Shown piece after piece: positions 6,073-11,847 of a DNA stretch of 32,172 nucleotides. Under the pieces are notes generated by a model. The model was not told the DNA's origin. It ran no database searches and saw nothing but the letters and a program-made list of their open reading frames with translations. Every line of letters starts with the position of its first letter. The first letter of the stretch is position 1. Both the position numbers and the translations under genes were made by a program. The DNA comes from a virus, in the IMG/VR virus record IMGVR_UViG_3300012964_000039, positions 1 to 32,172 of that record; one strand, written 5' to 3'.

Positions 6073-6541
6073 ACAGGTCGGCGGTAAACACTACAGCAGC
6101 CAGTATCAGCACTGGGATTTCGCGCACGATGCCTTCGGTGACGGCTACTTCCAAGGTCAGATCACCAAGTACGTGTTCCGATGGAAAAAGAAGAACGGCT
6201 TGGAGGATCTAAACAAGGCCGCGCACTTCCTGCAGAAACTCATAGAGCTGCGGGATGGGCTGGGCGTGGCGGGGCTGCTTGTGCAACTGCTTGTGCAAGC
6301 GTTCTACACATTGTCAGGGCAGCGCGCGCTGGCGCGCAAACTCGTACAGCAGTTGATCAAAGCGAACGATGTAGGCATTGCTGAGTCCCTCGTGATGCAG
6401 TACGTGGCGGACGGTCGCCGCGATTCGCTGGCGCGCGCTGCGCGAATACTGGGGCATCTTATCTACAGCCTGTCCGAGGACGCCTGCGGCGCGTGCGGCG
6501 CGTCTGCGCGGTACGTTGATCAAGATGGCGGCCCGCCATGA
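6050..6541 (+). CDS. DUF3310 domain protein
   Basis: The start is GTG at 6050, six bases after AAGGAG (6038-6043), within the end of the HD gene. The N-terminal 70 residues contain RQVGGKHYSSQYQHWDFAHD and TKYVFRWKKKNGLEDLNKAA, the signature of the DUF3310 family, widespread in phages and sometimes labelled a nucleotide kinase without proof. A C-terminal extension of roughly 90 residues, rich in Leu, Ala and Arg, is not typical of the short family members. It ends with a Cys/Gly-rich tail (CGACGAS). It overlaps the HTH gene downstream as ATGA. A role in nucleotide metabolism alongside its neighbours is plausible but unproven. Confidence 0.8.
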   Translation: MSSSANTRQVGGKHYSSQYQHWDFAHDAFGDGYFQGQITKYVFRWKKKNGLEDLNKAAHFLQKLIELRDGLGVAGLLVQLLVQAFYTLSGQRALARKLVQQLIKANDVGIAESLVMQYVADGRRDSLARAARILGHLIYSLSEDACGACGASARYVDQDGGPP

Positions 6542-6759
6542 GCCGGTCGGCGTTCGGCCCCGCGCTGCGACGTGTACTGGCGCGGGAAGGAATTACGCCA
6601 GCGGAGCTATCGCGCGCGACGGACATGGATCCCGGTAACGTCAGCACGATGTTGAGCGGGCGCGGGCGGGAGCCGTCGCTGCCTACGTTGCGCAAGATCG
6701 TCAAGGTGCTGCCAAAGAGCGTAGATATTCGGGCACTAATACTAGGGGCTGATTCATGA
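6538..6759 (+). CDS. small XRE-type helix-turn-helix regulator
   Basis: ATG at 6538 overlaps the previous stop (ATGA). The 73-residue product is essentially one HTH domain: ITPAELSRATDMDPGNVSTM contains the two helices, followed by LPTLRKIVKVLP. This is the XRE/Cro arrangement found in phage repressors and in antitoxins. It is carried in the middle of an operon, with no visible divergent promoter or partner, so a lysogeny switch is unlikely. A regulator of the early operon is a reasonable guess. It overlaps the zinc-ribbon gene that follows (ATGA). Confidence 0.8.
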   Translation: MSRSAFGPALRRVLAREGITPAELSRATDMDPGNVSTMLSGRGREPSLPTLRKIVKVLPKSVDIRALILGADS

Positions 6760-7334
6760 ATTGCAGATGCGGTGGCGTCGCAGTGGTGCGCGGGCGGATC
6801 ATCATTGGCAGCAAGCTGCGACGTAAACTTGAGTGTCGAACATGCGGTAGACGCTGGTACAGTTATACACGGATTATCAACCACGCAGACAGGGTGTCTG
6901 CATTAACAAGGAGAACTGAAATGGAAATAAAAGTAACTCGCGGGGAGCTTCTGCAGTCACAGGCGGCTCTCGGCAATCTGGGACGCGTGAGTCTGCCAGT
7001 GCAGAAGGATGGCTACTGGCTTGTCAAGACCCTCGCTAAGATCAATGCGGCGGTGAAGCGTGAACTGAAGGCAGCGCAGAAGGAGAGCAATCGCCTGCTC
7101 GAAGAGCTCGGCGAGGACGTGCTTGACAAGGACGGCAATAGAACCGGACAGCGAGGCATCGCGCAGACCAATGTGGAATCTATGAATCTGTACTCCGATG
7201 CGATGGAGCAGTTCAATTCGGAGTTCGTCGCGCTGCCGGAAGTCAGCAAGGTGAAGCTGTCTGTATTGGAAGAGGGCAGCGTATCTATGACGCTGGCTGA
7301 TCAGGCCTCGCTTCTGTGGCTGTTTCAGGAGTAG
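6756..7334 (+). CDS. zinc-ribbon protein fused in frame to hypothetical protein
   Basis: ATG at 6756 overlaps the stop of the HTH gene. The first 55 residues form a zinc ribbon, with Cys3 and Cys5 in MNCRCGG and Cys27 and Cys30 in RRKLECRTCGRRW. The tail resembles the NrdR/Ogr-type ribbon ending in RRW.SY. No stop follows. The frame runs through an AAGGAG (6908-6913) and the ATG at 6921 into a 137-residue protein beginning MEIKVTRGELLQSQAALGNL, which has charged helical segments and acidic surroundings. This second part is probably an independent gene; its function is unknown. The stop at 7332-7334 is followed by two hairpins. Confidence 0.65.
   Translation: MNCRCGGVAVVRGRIIIGSKLRRKLECRTCGRRWYSYTRIINHADRVSALTRRTEMEIKVTRGELLQSQAALGNLGRVSLPVQKDGYWLVKTLAKINAAVKRELKAAQKESNRLLEELGEDVLDKDGNRTGQRGIAQTNVESMNLYSDAMEQFNSEFVALPEVSKVKLSVLEEGSVSMTLADQASLLWLFQE
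6921..7334 (+). CDS. hypothetical protein, 137 aa, likely own start inside the fused frame
   Basis: AAGGAG at 6908-6913 and ATG at 6921 give a well-spaced independent start. The product begins MEIKVTRGELLQSQAALGNL. It has a helical middle region rich in Lys and Glu (about residues 40-65) and ends LADQASLLWLFQE. I recognise no domain. Its length and layout suit a small cytosolic phage protein. Whether the upstream zinc ribbon is also translated as one chain with it is not known; the internal site favours separate translation. Confidence 0.6.
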   Translation: MEIKVTRGELLQSQAALGNLGRVSLPVQKDGYWLVKTLAKINAAVKRELKAAQKESNRLLEELGEDVLDKDGNRTGQRGIAQTNVESMNLYSDAMEQFNSEFVALPEVSKVKLSVLEEGSVSMTLADQASLLWLFQE

Positions 7335-7348
7335 CACCTAGCAGGTGC
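7334..7348 (+). promoter_or_regulatory. short hairpin, overlaps a second hairpin
   Basis: GCACCT at 7334-7339 pairs with AGGTGC at 7343-7348 across a 3-base loop, starting at the last base of the preceding stop codon. Its right arm shares bases with the left arm of the hairpin at 7345-7374, so both cannot form in one molecule. Confidence 0.4.
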
Positions 7349-7374
7349 CGCCTCTGATGGACTGGTGGCGGCAC
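7345..7374 (+). promoter_or_regulatory. eight-base perfect hairpin
   Basis: GTGCCGCC at 7345-7352 pairs with GGCGGCAC at 7367-7374 across a 14-base loop. No U-tract follows, so it is not a classical intrinsic terminator. It lies in the 61-base gap before the membrane-protein genes and could be a transcription pause, an RNA processing site or an attenuator with the overlapping hairpin. Confidence 0.45.
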
Positions 7375-7395
7375 CGCACACTAACGGGATCTGTT

Positions 7396-7740
7396 ATGGA
7401 AAACACAGAATACAAAGCACTATCAGCATTCGAGCAGATTGATCTACAAAAGCAAAACGCAAACTTACAACATCAATTCGACAGACGCACCCTGATGCTG
7501 TACGTTTCGAGCATCATCGTATTCGTTATCGGATGCTTGCTAGGCTCAATCGGAAATCAAGTAACCAAAGATTCGGCGAATGAATGGTTCCAGGCTCAAG
7601 ACAAGTCAGCACAAATCGACTTCATGATTGCCAGCTTGGATAATGAGCATAAGCGGGCCATTGCTGAACACTTCTGTTCGCTTAACCCGACTGCTCGTGA
7701 TATTTGCGCCAATGCGAAATTGATAAGGCCGGTGAAATGA
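7396..7740 (+). CDS. single-pass membrane protein, 114 aa
   Basis: The chosen start is ATG at 7396, weakly supported by a GGGA upstream. A GTG at 7345 lies inside the hairpin and is less likely. The product begins MENTEYKALSAFEQIDLQKQ. A polar N-terminal segment of about 30 residues precedes one hydrophobic stretch (LMLYVSSIIVFVIGCLLGSI, about residues 32-51), followed by a polar domain with two Cys residues near the end. No family is recognised. Base composition is AT-richer than in upstream genes. It overlaps the next tiny gene as ATGA. Three small membrane proteins in a row suggest a shared membrane role. Confidence 0.7.
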   Translation: MENTEYKALSAFEQIDLQKQNANLQHQFDRRTLMLYVSSIIVFVIGCLLGSIGNQVTKDSANEWFQAQDKSAQIDFMIASLDNEHKRAIAEHFCSLNPTARDICANAKLIRPVK

Positions 7741-7814
7741 TTATCCTTGCGCAGCCTTTGTTATTGTTGCTTGGCCTATTGGTTGCTTTTATTGCTATGG
7801 AGATATTGAAATGA
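7737..7814 (+). CDS. 25-aa membrane micro-protein
   Basis: ATG at 7737 overlaps the previous stop (ATGA), with AAGG just upstream. The stop TGA at 7812-7814 overlaps the ATG of the following gene. The product begins MIILAQPLLLLLGLLVAF and is almost entirely one transmembrane helix with a short charged tail (MEILK). Overlaps on both sides argue that it is truly translated. Such micro-proteins in phages can be holin regulators, exclusion peptides or subunits of larger complexes; nothing here decides between them. Confidence 0.6.
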   Translation: MIILAQPLLLLLGLLVAFIAMEILK

Positions 7815-7987
7815 AATTCTTAAAGAATGCTGGTGGATGGGCTTTTGGATTGATTACTTTCGCAGCTTGCACTACATGCACAACTCTGGGCCATTATGCA
7901 GAAACGTGGGCGATTGGTTACTTTGTTGGACTTGCGTTTGCTGCTTTTGGTGGAATAGCTGTAGCGCTGACCATGATTGGAGATTGA
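7811..7987 (+). CDS. 58-aa membrane protein
   Basis: ATG at 7811 overlaps the stop of the micro-protein gene, and GGAG lies eight bases upstream. The product begins MKFLKNAGGWAFGLITFAAC and contains two hydrophobic stretches: about residues 9-25, with two Cys residues, and about residues 36-55 (AIGYFVGLAFAAFGGIAVAL). A hairpin of two membrane helices is likely. The size would fit a small holin or an exclusion protein, but the recognisable lysis genes are on the other strand. No family is recognised. Confidence 0.6.
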   Translation: MKFLKNAGGWAFGLITFAACTTCTTLGHYAETWAIGYFVGLAFAAFGGIAVALTMIGD

Positions 7988-7989
7988 TT

Positions 7990-8745
7990 ATGACCGCACA
8001 GAACGAAGAGAAGATGGTGACAGCATTTGAATTGCGCCATGCTGACGCTAAGTTTATCTCAGTAACACTCGTAGAAGAATTCAATGCTGGATACAAAGCC
8101 GCCATCGCCCAAGGAGAGCAAGAGCGCAAGTTCTTACTCGAAACAGTCGAATCATTGCAATTTCAGCTTGGAGACAAAATTATGAAATTCGAATTTCAAC
8201 TCTCCGAATCCCAAAAGCGCGAGGCAGCACTTCAAGCAGAGATGGATGAGCTGAAAAGGAAGTTGGCGGAGCAGCAGGCTACAATGTATGCAGTTCTAGT
8301 ACAAGAACTCGCAGATAAGCACGGCAAGGAAGAACTCACCAATCTCTTAGTAGCAGAGCGCAACAATGCTTATTCCAAACTGGAATTTATACGCCATCTG
8401 AAAGGGCCGATTATTGGCGGAATTGCTATTGGATATAGCAACGACGAAGGCGGGTTTACTATCGTCAAAGAATGTCCTGCGTCACTTGTTCAGGAGCATG
8501 AAGCAGAGGCTAGAGCAGCAGAGCGCAACAAGGTACTGGCTGAAATGAGCCATATGGAGCCGGTTGGTTATGTTCGTTCCTACGGCGTGGAGTGCTTGCA
8601 AGGGACGCTTATGAATCAAACAACAGGGAGAATCCCCCTTCCGTCTAGCACTACGATTGACCCGTATCCGGTAACAGACGATGATATTCCGCTGTATGTT
8701 ATTCCAGAATCTCCACAACCAGCAGCGCAGAGTGAAGGGGAATAG
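7990..8745 (+). CDS. coiled-coil protein with C-terminal EPVGYV...PLY motif
   Basis: ATG at 7990 follows GGAG and begins two bases after the previous stop. A longer frame upstream would overlap two membrane genes and was rejected. The 251-residue product has a long helical, charged region (about residues 40-125, including EMDELKRKLAEQQ) that should form a coiled coil. Near the C-terminus come MEPVGYVRSYG and DDIPLYVIPESPQPA. The EPV...PLY..P pairing is a small motif frequent in phage early genes of unknown function and recurs in the gene at 9433. It is probably cytosolic. No function can be assigned. Confidence 0.7.
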   Translation: MTAQNEEKMVTAFELRHADAKFISVTLVEEFNAGYKAAIAQGEQERKFLLETVESLQFQLGDKIMKFEFQLSESQKREAALQAEMDELKRKLAEQQATMYAVLVQELADKHGKEELTNLLVAERNNAYSKLEFIRHLKGPIIGGIAIGYSNDEGGFTIVKECPASLVQEHEAEARAAERNKVLAEMSHMEPVGYVRSYGVECLQGTLMNQTTGRIPLPSSTTIDPYPVTDDDIPLYVIPESPQPAAQSEGE

Positions 8746-8746
8746 A

Positions 8747-8947
8747 GTGAGACAGCCTGAAATTTATACAGCCAACACACTGCGCCAATGGGATGAAGCA
8801 GTACCGAAAGAGCGCAATGGTAACTACTACATTCCAGCGCGGCCTGTAGGTCATAATTTGTATCCAGTGCTGCACAGATTGAAAGTTGCGTGGCAAGTAT
8901 TCATAGGTAAATACGATGCTGTTAATTGGGAGAACCAAAATGACTGA
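8747..8947 (+). CDS. hypothetical protein, 66 aa
   Basis: The start is GTG at 8747, one base after the previous stop, with GAAGGGG upstream. An ATG at 8681 in the same frame would overlap the previous gene extensively and lacks a clear site. The product begins MRQPEIYTANTLRQWDEAVP and ends FIGKYDAVNWENQND. It looks like a compact accessory protein seen in other phages, of unknown function. The end overlaps the start of the next gene by eight bases. Confidence 0.65.
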   Translation: MRQPEIYTANTLRQWDEAVPKERNGNYYIPARPVGHNLYPVLHRLKVAWQVFIGKYDAVNWENQND

Positions 8948-9431
8948 CATACTGGATAGGCTCAATACATTCGATCATGGCTACGCAGCAGCGGAGGCAA
9001 AATTCGAATCCGAGAACGCCGAACTGAAACAGAAGCTGGCAGCTTTTGCTGCCACTAAAAAATCCTTGTGGCACACGGTTGATAAAGCCAATGAACAAAT
9101 AACCGAAGATGAAGCAACCATCGAATCCCTCAACCTGCGAGTGTCGCGGCTGGTGGATGCGGCGCAAAATTATCTTGACCACAGTATGCCCACGAGACTC
9201 ACTCATGAACATTGTGGTTCACAGTCTGGTCTTAAAGACGCACTCTCCTCCGAATCCGACTCCCAATGGCTGCGTGAGAAGCAGGCGGATGTGATTGAAA
9301 TGGCAAAACAGCAATTTAGAGAATATGAAAAGGAGTTCAGAACTGATGAGTTATTCATATCGTCAGTGATCGACGAACTGGAAGAACTGCAAACCGAACT
9401 CCGCAACCCATCACCAGCAGAGGAAAGTTGA
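8940..9431 (+). CDS. coiled-coil hypothetical protein, 163 aa
   Basis: ATG at 8940 follows GGGAG and overlaps the previous gene by eight bases. The product is strongly helical and acidic: ESENAELKQKLAAFAATKK and a segment of alternating Glu and Leu suggest a coiled coil over residues 20-75, with a second helical part near residues 110-155. One His/Cys-containing stretch (HEHCGSQS) lies between them. No domain is recognised. The arrangement resembles the coiled-coil gene at 7990 and may reflect a family of accessory proteins. Confidence 0.7.
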   Translation: MTDILDRLNTFDHGYAAAEAKFESENAELKQKLAAFAATKKSLWHTVDKANEQITEDEATIESLNLRVSRLVDAAQNYLDHSMPTRLTHEHCGSQSGLKDALSSESDSQWLREKQADVIEMAKQQFREYEKEFRTDELFISSVIDELEELQTELRNPSPAEES

Positions 9432-9432
9432 A

Positions 9433-9816
9433 ATGGCGCGCAATAAAAACATCAACAAGATAATTGGGGATGGCTTCGTTGAATTGCAGAAAGAGGTTAT
9501 CGCACTTCGTACCGAGCGCGATGCTCTACAGGCTTGGAAGGATGAGGCGGAGAAGCAGGAGCCGGTTGCTGCGGTTAGGATATGGGACGAATTTAGCATC
9601 AACACATTCGAATTTGAACAATATGCTGGATTTCGTAATCTTCCAGTTGGGGAATATAAACTCTACCTTAATCCAGCACCAGCAAAGGAAGGATATGTGC
9701 TTGCCGGTTACTTCATGCTGCACAACGGCATCCCGACAAAAATTGCCGATGAGTATGTCGGTAAAGGGCTGGATGATGGAGTGGATGAATTCCCGCTTTA
9801 TCGCAAGGAGAAGTAA
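9433..9816 (+). CDS. hypothetical protein with EPV...PLY motif, 127 aa
   Basis: ATG at 9433 begins one base after the previous stop; GAGGAAAG lies upstream. The N-terminal 40 residues are a charged helix (FVELQKEVIALRTERDALQ). A segment starting QEPVAAVRIWDEF and containing YKLYLNPAPAKEG follows, and the protein ends EFPLYRKEK. The EPV and PLY landmarks match the C-terminal motif of the gene at 7990, although the intervening sequence differs. The function is unknown. It is in the AT-richer accessory block. Confidence 0.7.
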   Translation: MARNKNINKIIGDGFVELQKEVIALRTERDALQAWKDEAEKQEPVAAVRIWDEFSINTFEFEQYAGFRNLPVGEYKLYLNPAPAKEGYVLAGYFMLHNGIPTKIADEYVGKGLDDGVDEFPLYRKEK

Positions 9817-9817
9817 A

Positions 9818-10078
9818 ATGGACAAAGAAACGCTTTATACGCTCGGCAAATCTTACCAATGGTTTGATGGGAATCGCAAAGAATCATGCGAAGGATGGAC
9901 ATTCAATACAGAAACTCAACTTCTCTCATTCGCCCAATCCTGCTGTGATTGGCAGAAAGAGAAGGATGCGCAGATTTGCGACTATATAGCTGCCAGTCAT
10001 CTTGAATTCGTTGGTGACGCCGCGGACTGTGCAGACGCAATCCGAAACGCGAAGGAAATACCTCGGCGCGCCATCTAG
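9818..10078 (+). CDS. hypothetical protein, 86 aa, last plus-strand gene
   Basis: ATG at 9818 follows AAGGAG. A longer frame starting at 9464 would overlap the previous gene and is rejected. The product begins MDKETLYTLGKSYQWFDGNR and has several Cys and Trp residues in its middle (SCCDWQKEKDAQICDY). It is probably a small soluble protein. The stop TAG at 10076-10078 overlaps the stop of the convergent gene on the other strand, so this gene marks the end of the plus-strand block. Confidence 0.7.
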   Translation: MDKETLYTLGKSYQWFDGNRKESCEGWTFNTETQLLSFAQSCCDWQKEKDAQICDYIAASHLEFVGDAADCADAIRNAKEIPRRAI

Positions 10079-10608
10079 AACTGATACTCAACGTGCAGCC
10101 CAGCATATCCGTCGCCGTCCGTGAACAGCTCAATGCTGCCGCCTACGTGCAGCGCCTTCATCTGCACAAAGTTACCGCCTACGGCAAGCTGCCCCACATT
10201 CCCGATCTTGGTTTTTACGCCGTACCCCATGCGTACGTAGTACCGGCGCTCGGCCGCCAGCCACGGCAGAGGGTCATTACGCACTGACACAGACACATCG
10301 CCACTCTTATCGTCATAGACCGCCACGGCTGTGAACGGCTGGCTCGTGATGGGAAACTGCGCCGTCTCAACAACGTGCTTGCTGGGATCGTCCTGGACGG
10401 TCTGCGGTAGACCCAATTTTCGCTTGGCGGCGGGCGGAAGCGCCTTGACCGGAGCGCCAGATATCGGAGCCTTCGCCATTCCGGCAACTGCTTTGTCATC
10501 TTTGGTTTCGGTATAAATGCCGACCGGCGCAGACCGTAGATAGTTCCAGACTATCACCAGCAGCGCCAGGCCAGCGAGCAAGACTGTGTATGGTTTCCAG
10601 CTGGTCAC
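10075..10608 (-). CDS. membrane-anchored hypothetical protein, 177 aa
   Basis: The start is GTG at 10608, overlapping the stop of the gene before it in transcription order (GTGA) and preceded by GAGGAG. Residues 7-24 (TVLLAGLALLVIVWNYL) form one N-terminal membrane anchor or uncleaved signal. A Pro/Ala-rich linker follows, then a soluble domain with PLPWLAAERRYYVRMGYGV and a C-terminal VGGSIELFTDGDGYAGLHVEYQF-like beta-rich end. I have an impression of similar proteins at the end of phage lysis cassettes, but no function is established. It is the last gene of the minus block. Confidence 0.7.
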   Translation of the reverse strand: MTSWKPYTVLLAGLALLVIVWNYLRSAPVGIYTETKDDKAVAGMAKAPISGAPVKALPPAAKRKLGLPQTVQDDPSKHVVETAQFPITSQPFTAVAVYDDKSGDVSVSVRNDPLPWLAAERRYYVRMGYGVKTKIGNVGQLAVGGNFVQMKALHVGGSIELFTDGDGYAGLHVEYQF

Positions 10609-11009
10609 AGTTTAGTCTCCTCGACAGGCTTCGCAGACGCTGTGGCGTTCACGCCGCTATCCAACATGTAGCCGCCAGCAAGTGCAGCACCGATGCCGAA
10701 AAAGCAGATGGACGGCATGGTGTGCGTAGTAACTGCCAGATTCCACAGCAACACAGGGTCAATCCAGTCAGACACCCCAGTACCGGCAGCCATCGCCGCG
10801 ACTGCAAAGATTGAGCCTCCCGATTTGACTGACGCAGCCGGATTGTCGGTGAATATGTATTCCAGCAGCGTCGAACTTGTGCGTCCGCTGTGCCGCAACT
10901 TGATCCAGTGAATCGCCGCGCCAATCAGCATGAGCACCAGCACGAAGGCGAATGCGTTGAGATTGATGCTATCGCCCATCGGGGCGACGACTGTGCTTGC
11001 TTGTTCCAT
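10605..11009 (-). CDS. holin-like multi-pass membrane protein
   Basis: ATG at 11009 follows TAGGAGG. The 134-residue product has a clear transmembrane segment at about 17-35 (AFAFVLVLMLIGAAIHWI). Two further hydrophobic stretches lie at about 66-90 and 97-115 (ICFFGIGAALAGGYM), with short charged ends. Size, topology and position directly after the endolysin gene suggest a holin, the pore protein that times lysis. No holin family signature is recognised, so this is context-based; a structural membrane protein is the alternative. Confidence 0.5.
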   Translation of the reverse strand: MEQASTVVAPMGDSINLNAFAFVLVLMLIGAAIHWIKLRHSGRTSSTLLEYIFTDNPAASVKSGGSIFAVAAMAAGTGVSDWIDPVLLWNLAVTTHTMPSICFFGIGAALAGGYMLDSGVNATASAKPVEETKL

Positions 11010-11018
11010 GACTGCCTC

Positions 11019-11504
11019 CTAACAATTGTATTGGTCTTGTTCCGGCAGGCGCGGTGCCATCGCCGGAGACATCGATGGGATGTAGAACCGGCGTTTGGAC
11101 AGCGGCGGCACGCGCTGGACATGAACCCAATGCAGCCAGCTTCCGTCCGATTGCTCTTTTGACGTCCACTCGAAGCGTTCAACCCACAGACCTAGCTCCG
11201 CCAGCCTGCCTTGATTCTTGCAGCACCAGCGAGCGAGATCGCGGTTCGGCGTGTCCCGCACGTCGCAGGCTTCCGCCGTTATGTGGCGCGAGTGCTCGGC
11301 GGCGTTGCTGGTGGCGCAGTTAACCTGAGCAGGCCGCCAGCCGCTGGCGCAGTCAGTAAGAATGATCCCCGTGTCTGCCGCAAACATGCCGAGCAGCTTG
11401 TCCACGACGAACACCGTCACTTCTCCGTTGCTCTTGATCTTCTGCGTAAACTCATCAGGATAGATTGTGTCTCGACCCATCCAATACTGCGGCATAAAAA
11501 TCAT
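11019..11504 (-). CDS. endolysin, peptidase M15 family
   Basis: The start is ATG at 11504, which overlaps the previous stop (ATGA) and follows GGAGGATTGAA. A longer upstream extension in the same frame is rejected. The 161-residue product shows the M15 pattern: SGWRP (54-58), SRHITAEACD (72-81) matching SxHxxxxAxD with zinc ligands His74 and Asp81, and WLHWVHVQ (123-130) supplying the third ligand, His128. This family cleaves peptide bonds in peptidoglycan stem peptides or cross-links. No signal peptide is seen, so export would depend on the holin. Its place in a cassette with two membrane proteins supports a role in host lysis. Confidence 0.82.
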   Translation of the reverse strand: MIFMPQYWMGRDTIYPDEFTQKIKSNGEVTVFVVDKLLGMFAADTGIILTDCASGWRPAQVNCATSNAAEHSRHITAEACDVRDTPNRDLARWCCKNQGRLAELGLWVERFEWTSKEQSDGSWLHWVHVQRVPPLSKRRFYIPSMSPAMAPRLPEQDQYNC

Positions 11505-11836
11505 TTCAATCCTCCATAGTGAAGCAGCGCCCAGATGGCACCGACGGCGGCCACAAATCCGGCCAGCCACTTGGTAACGCGCCCTATCAGCTGGACTCCC
11601 TTCACGAAGCCCTTGGCGTTGTTCCACGCTGACATTATCTCTAGTTGAACCTCGTTCTGCGCGCGAATCGCCCTCAGCTCTTCCATCAGTTGCGACTGCA
11701 GTGCGTTCAGCGCTGCCTCATGCAGCAGCAGATCCTGCTCGCGCAGCTCTTCCAGGCGCTTAAGTCTGGTAGTCAGCTCGCCAACGGCTCTGTGGTCATC
11801 AGCACGCCGCTTCTCTGTTCTGCGTTCTTCGTCCAT
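11501..11836 (-). CDS. coiled-coil protein with C-terminal membrane anchor
   Basis: ATG at 11836 is used; the ribosome binding site is weak. The 111-residue product has a long charged helix (about residues 8-65, including ELTTRLKRLEELREQDL), predicted as a coiled coil, and one hydrophobic helix at about 90-106 (WLAGFVAAVGAIWALLHY). This layout resembles haemolysin XhlA-type or other phage lysis-associated anchors. It overlaps the endolysin gene by an ATGA, so the two are coupled. A role as holin partner or spanin-like protein is possible but not shown. Confidence 0.6.
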   Translation of the reverse strand: MDEERRTEKRRADDHRAVGELTTRLKRLEELREQDLLLHEAALNALQSQLMEELRAIRAQNEVQLEIMSAWNNAKGFVKGVQLIGRVTKWLAGFVAAVGAIWALLHYGGLK

Positions 11837-11847
11837 GGTGTGCGCAC

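Noticed and set aside
6538-6759. XRE protein as lysogeny repressor
   Set aside because: It lies inside an operon with overlaps on both sides and there is no divergent promoter region or integrase.
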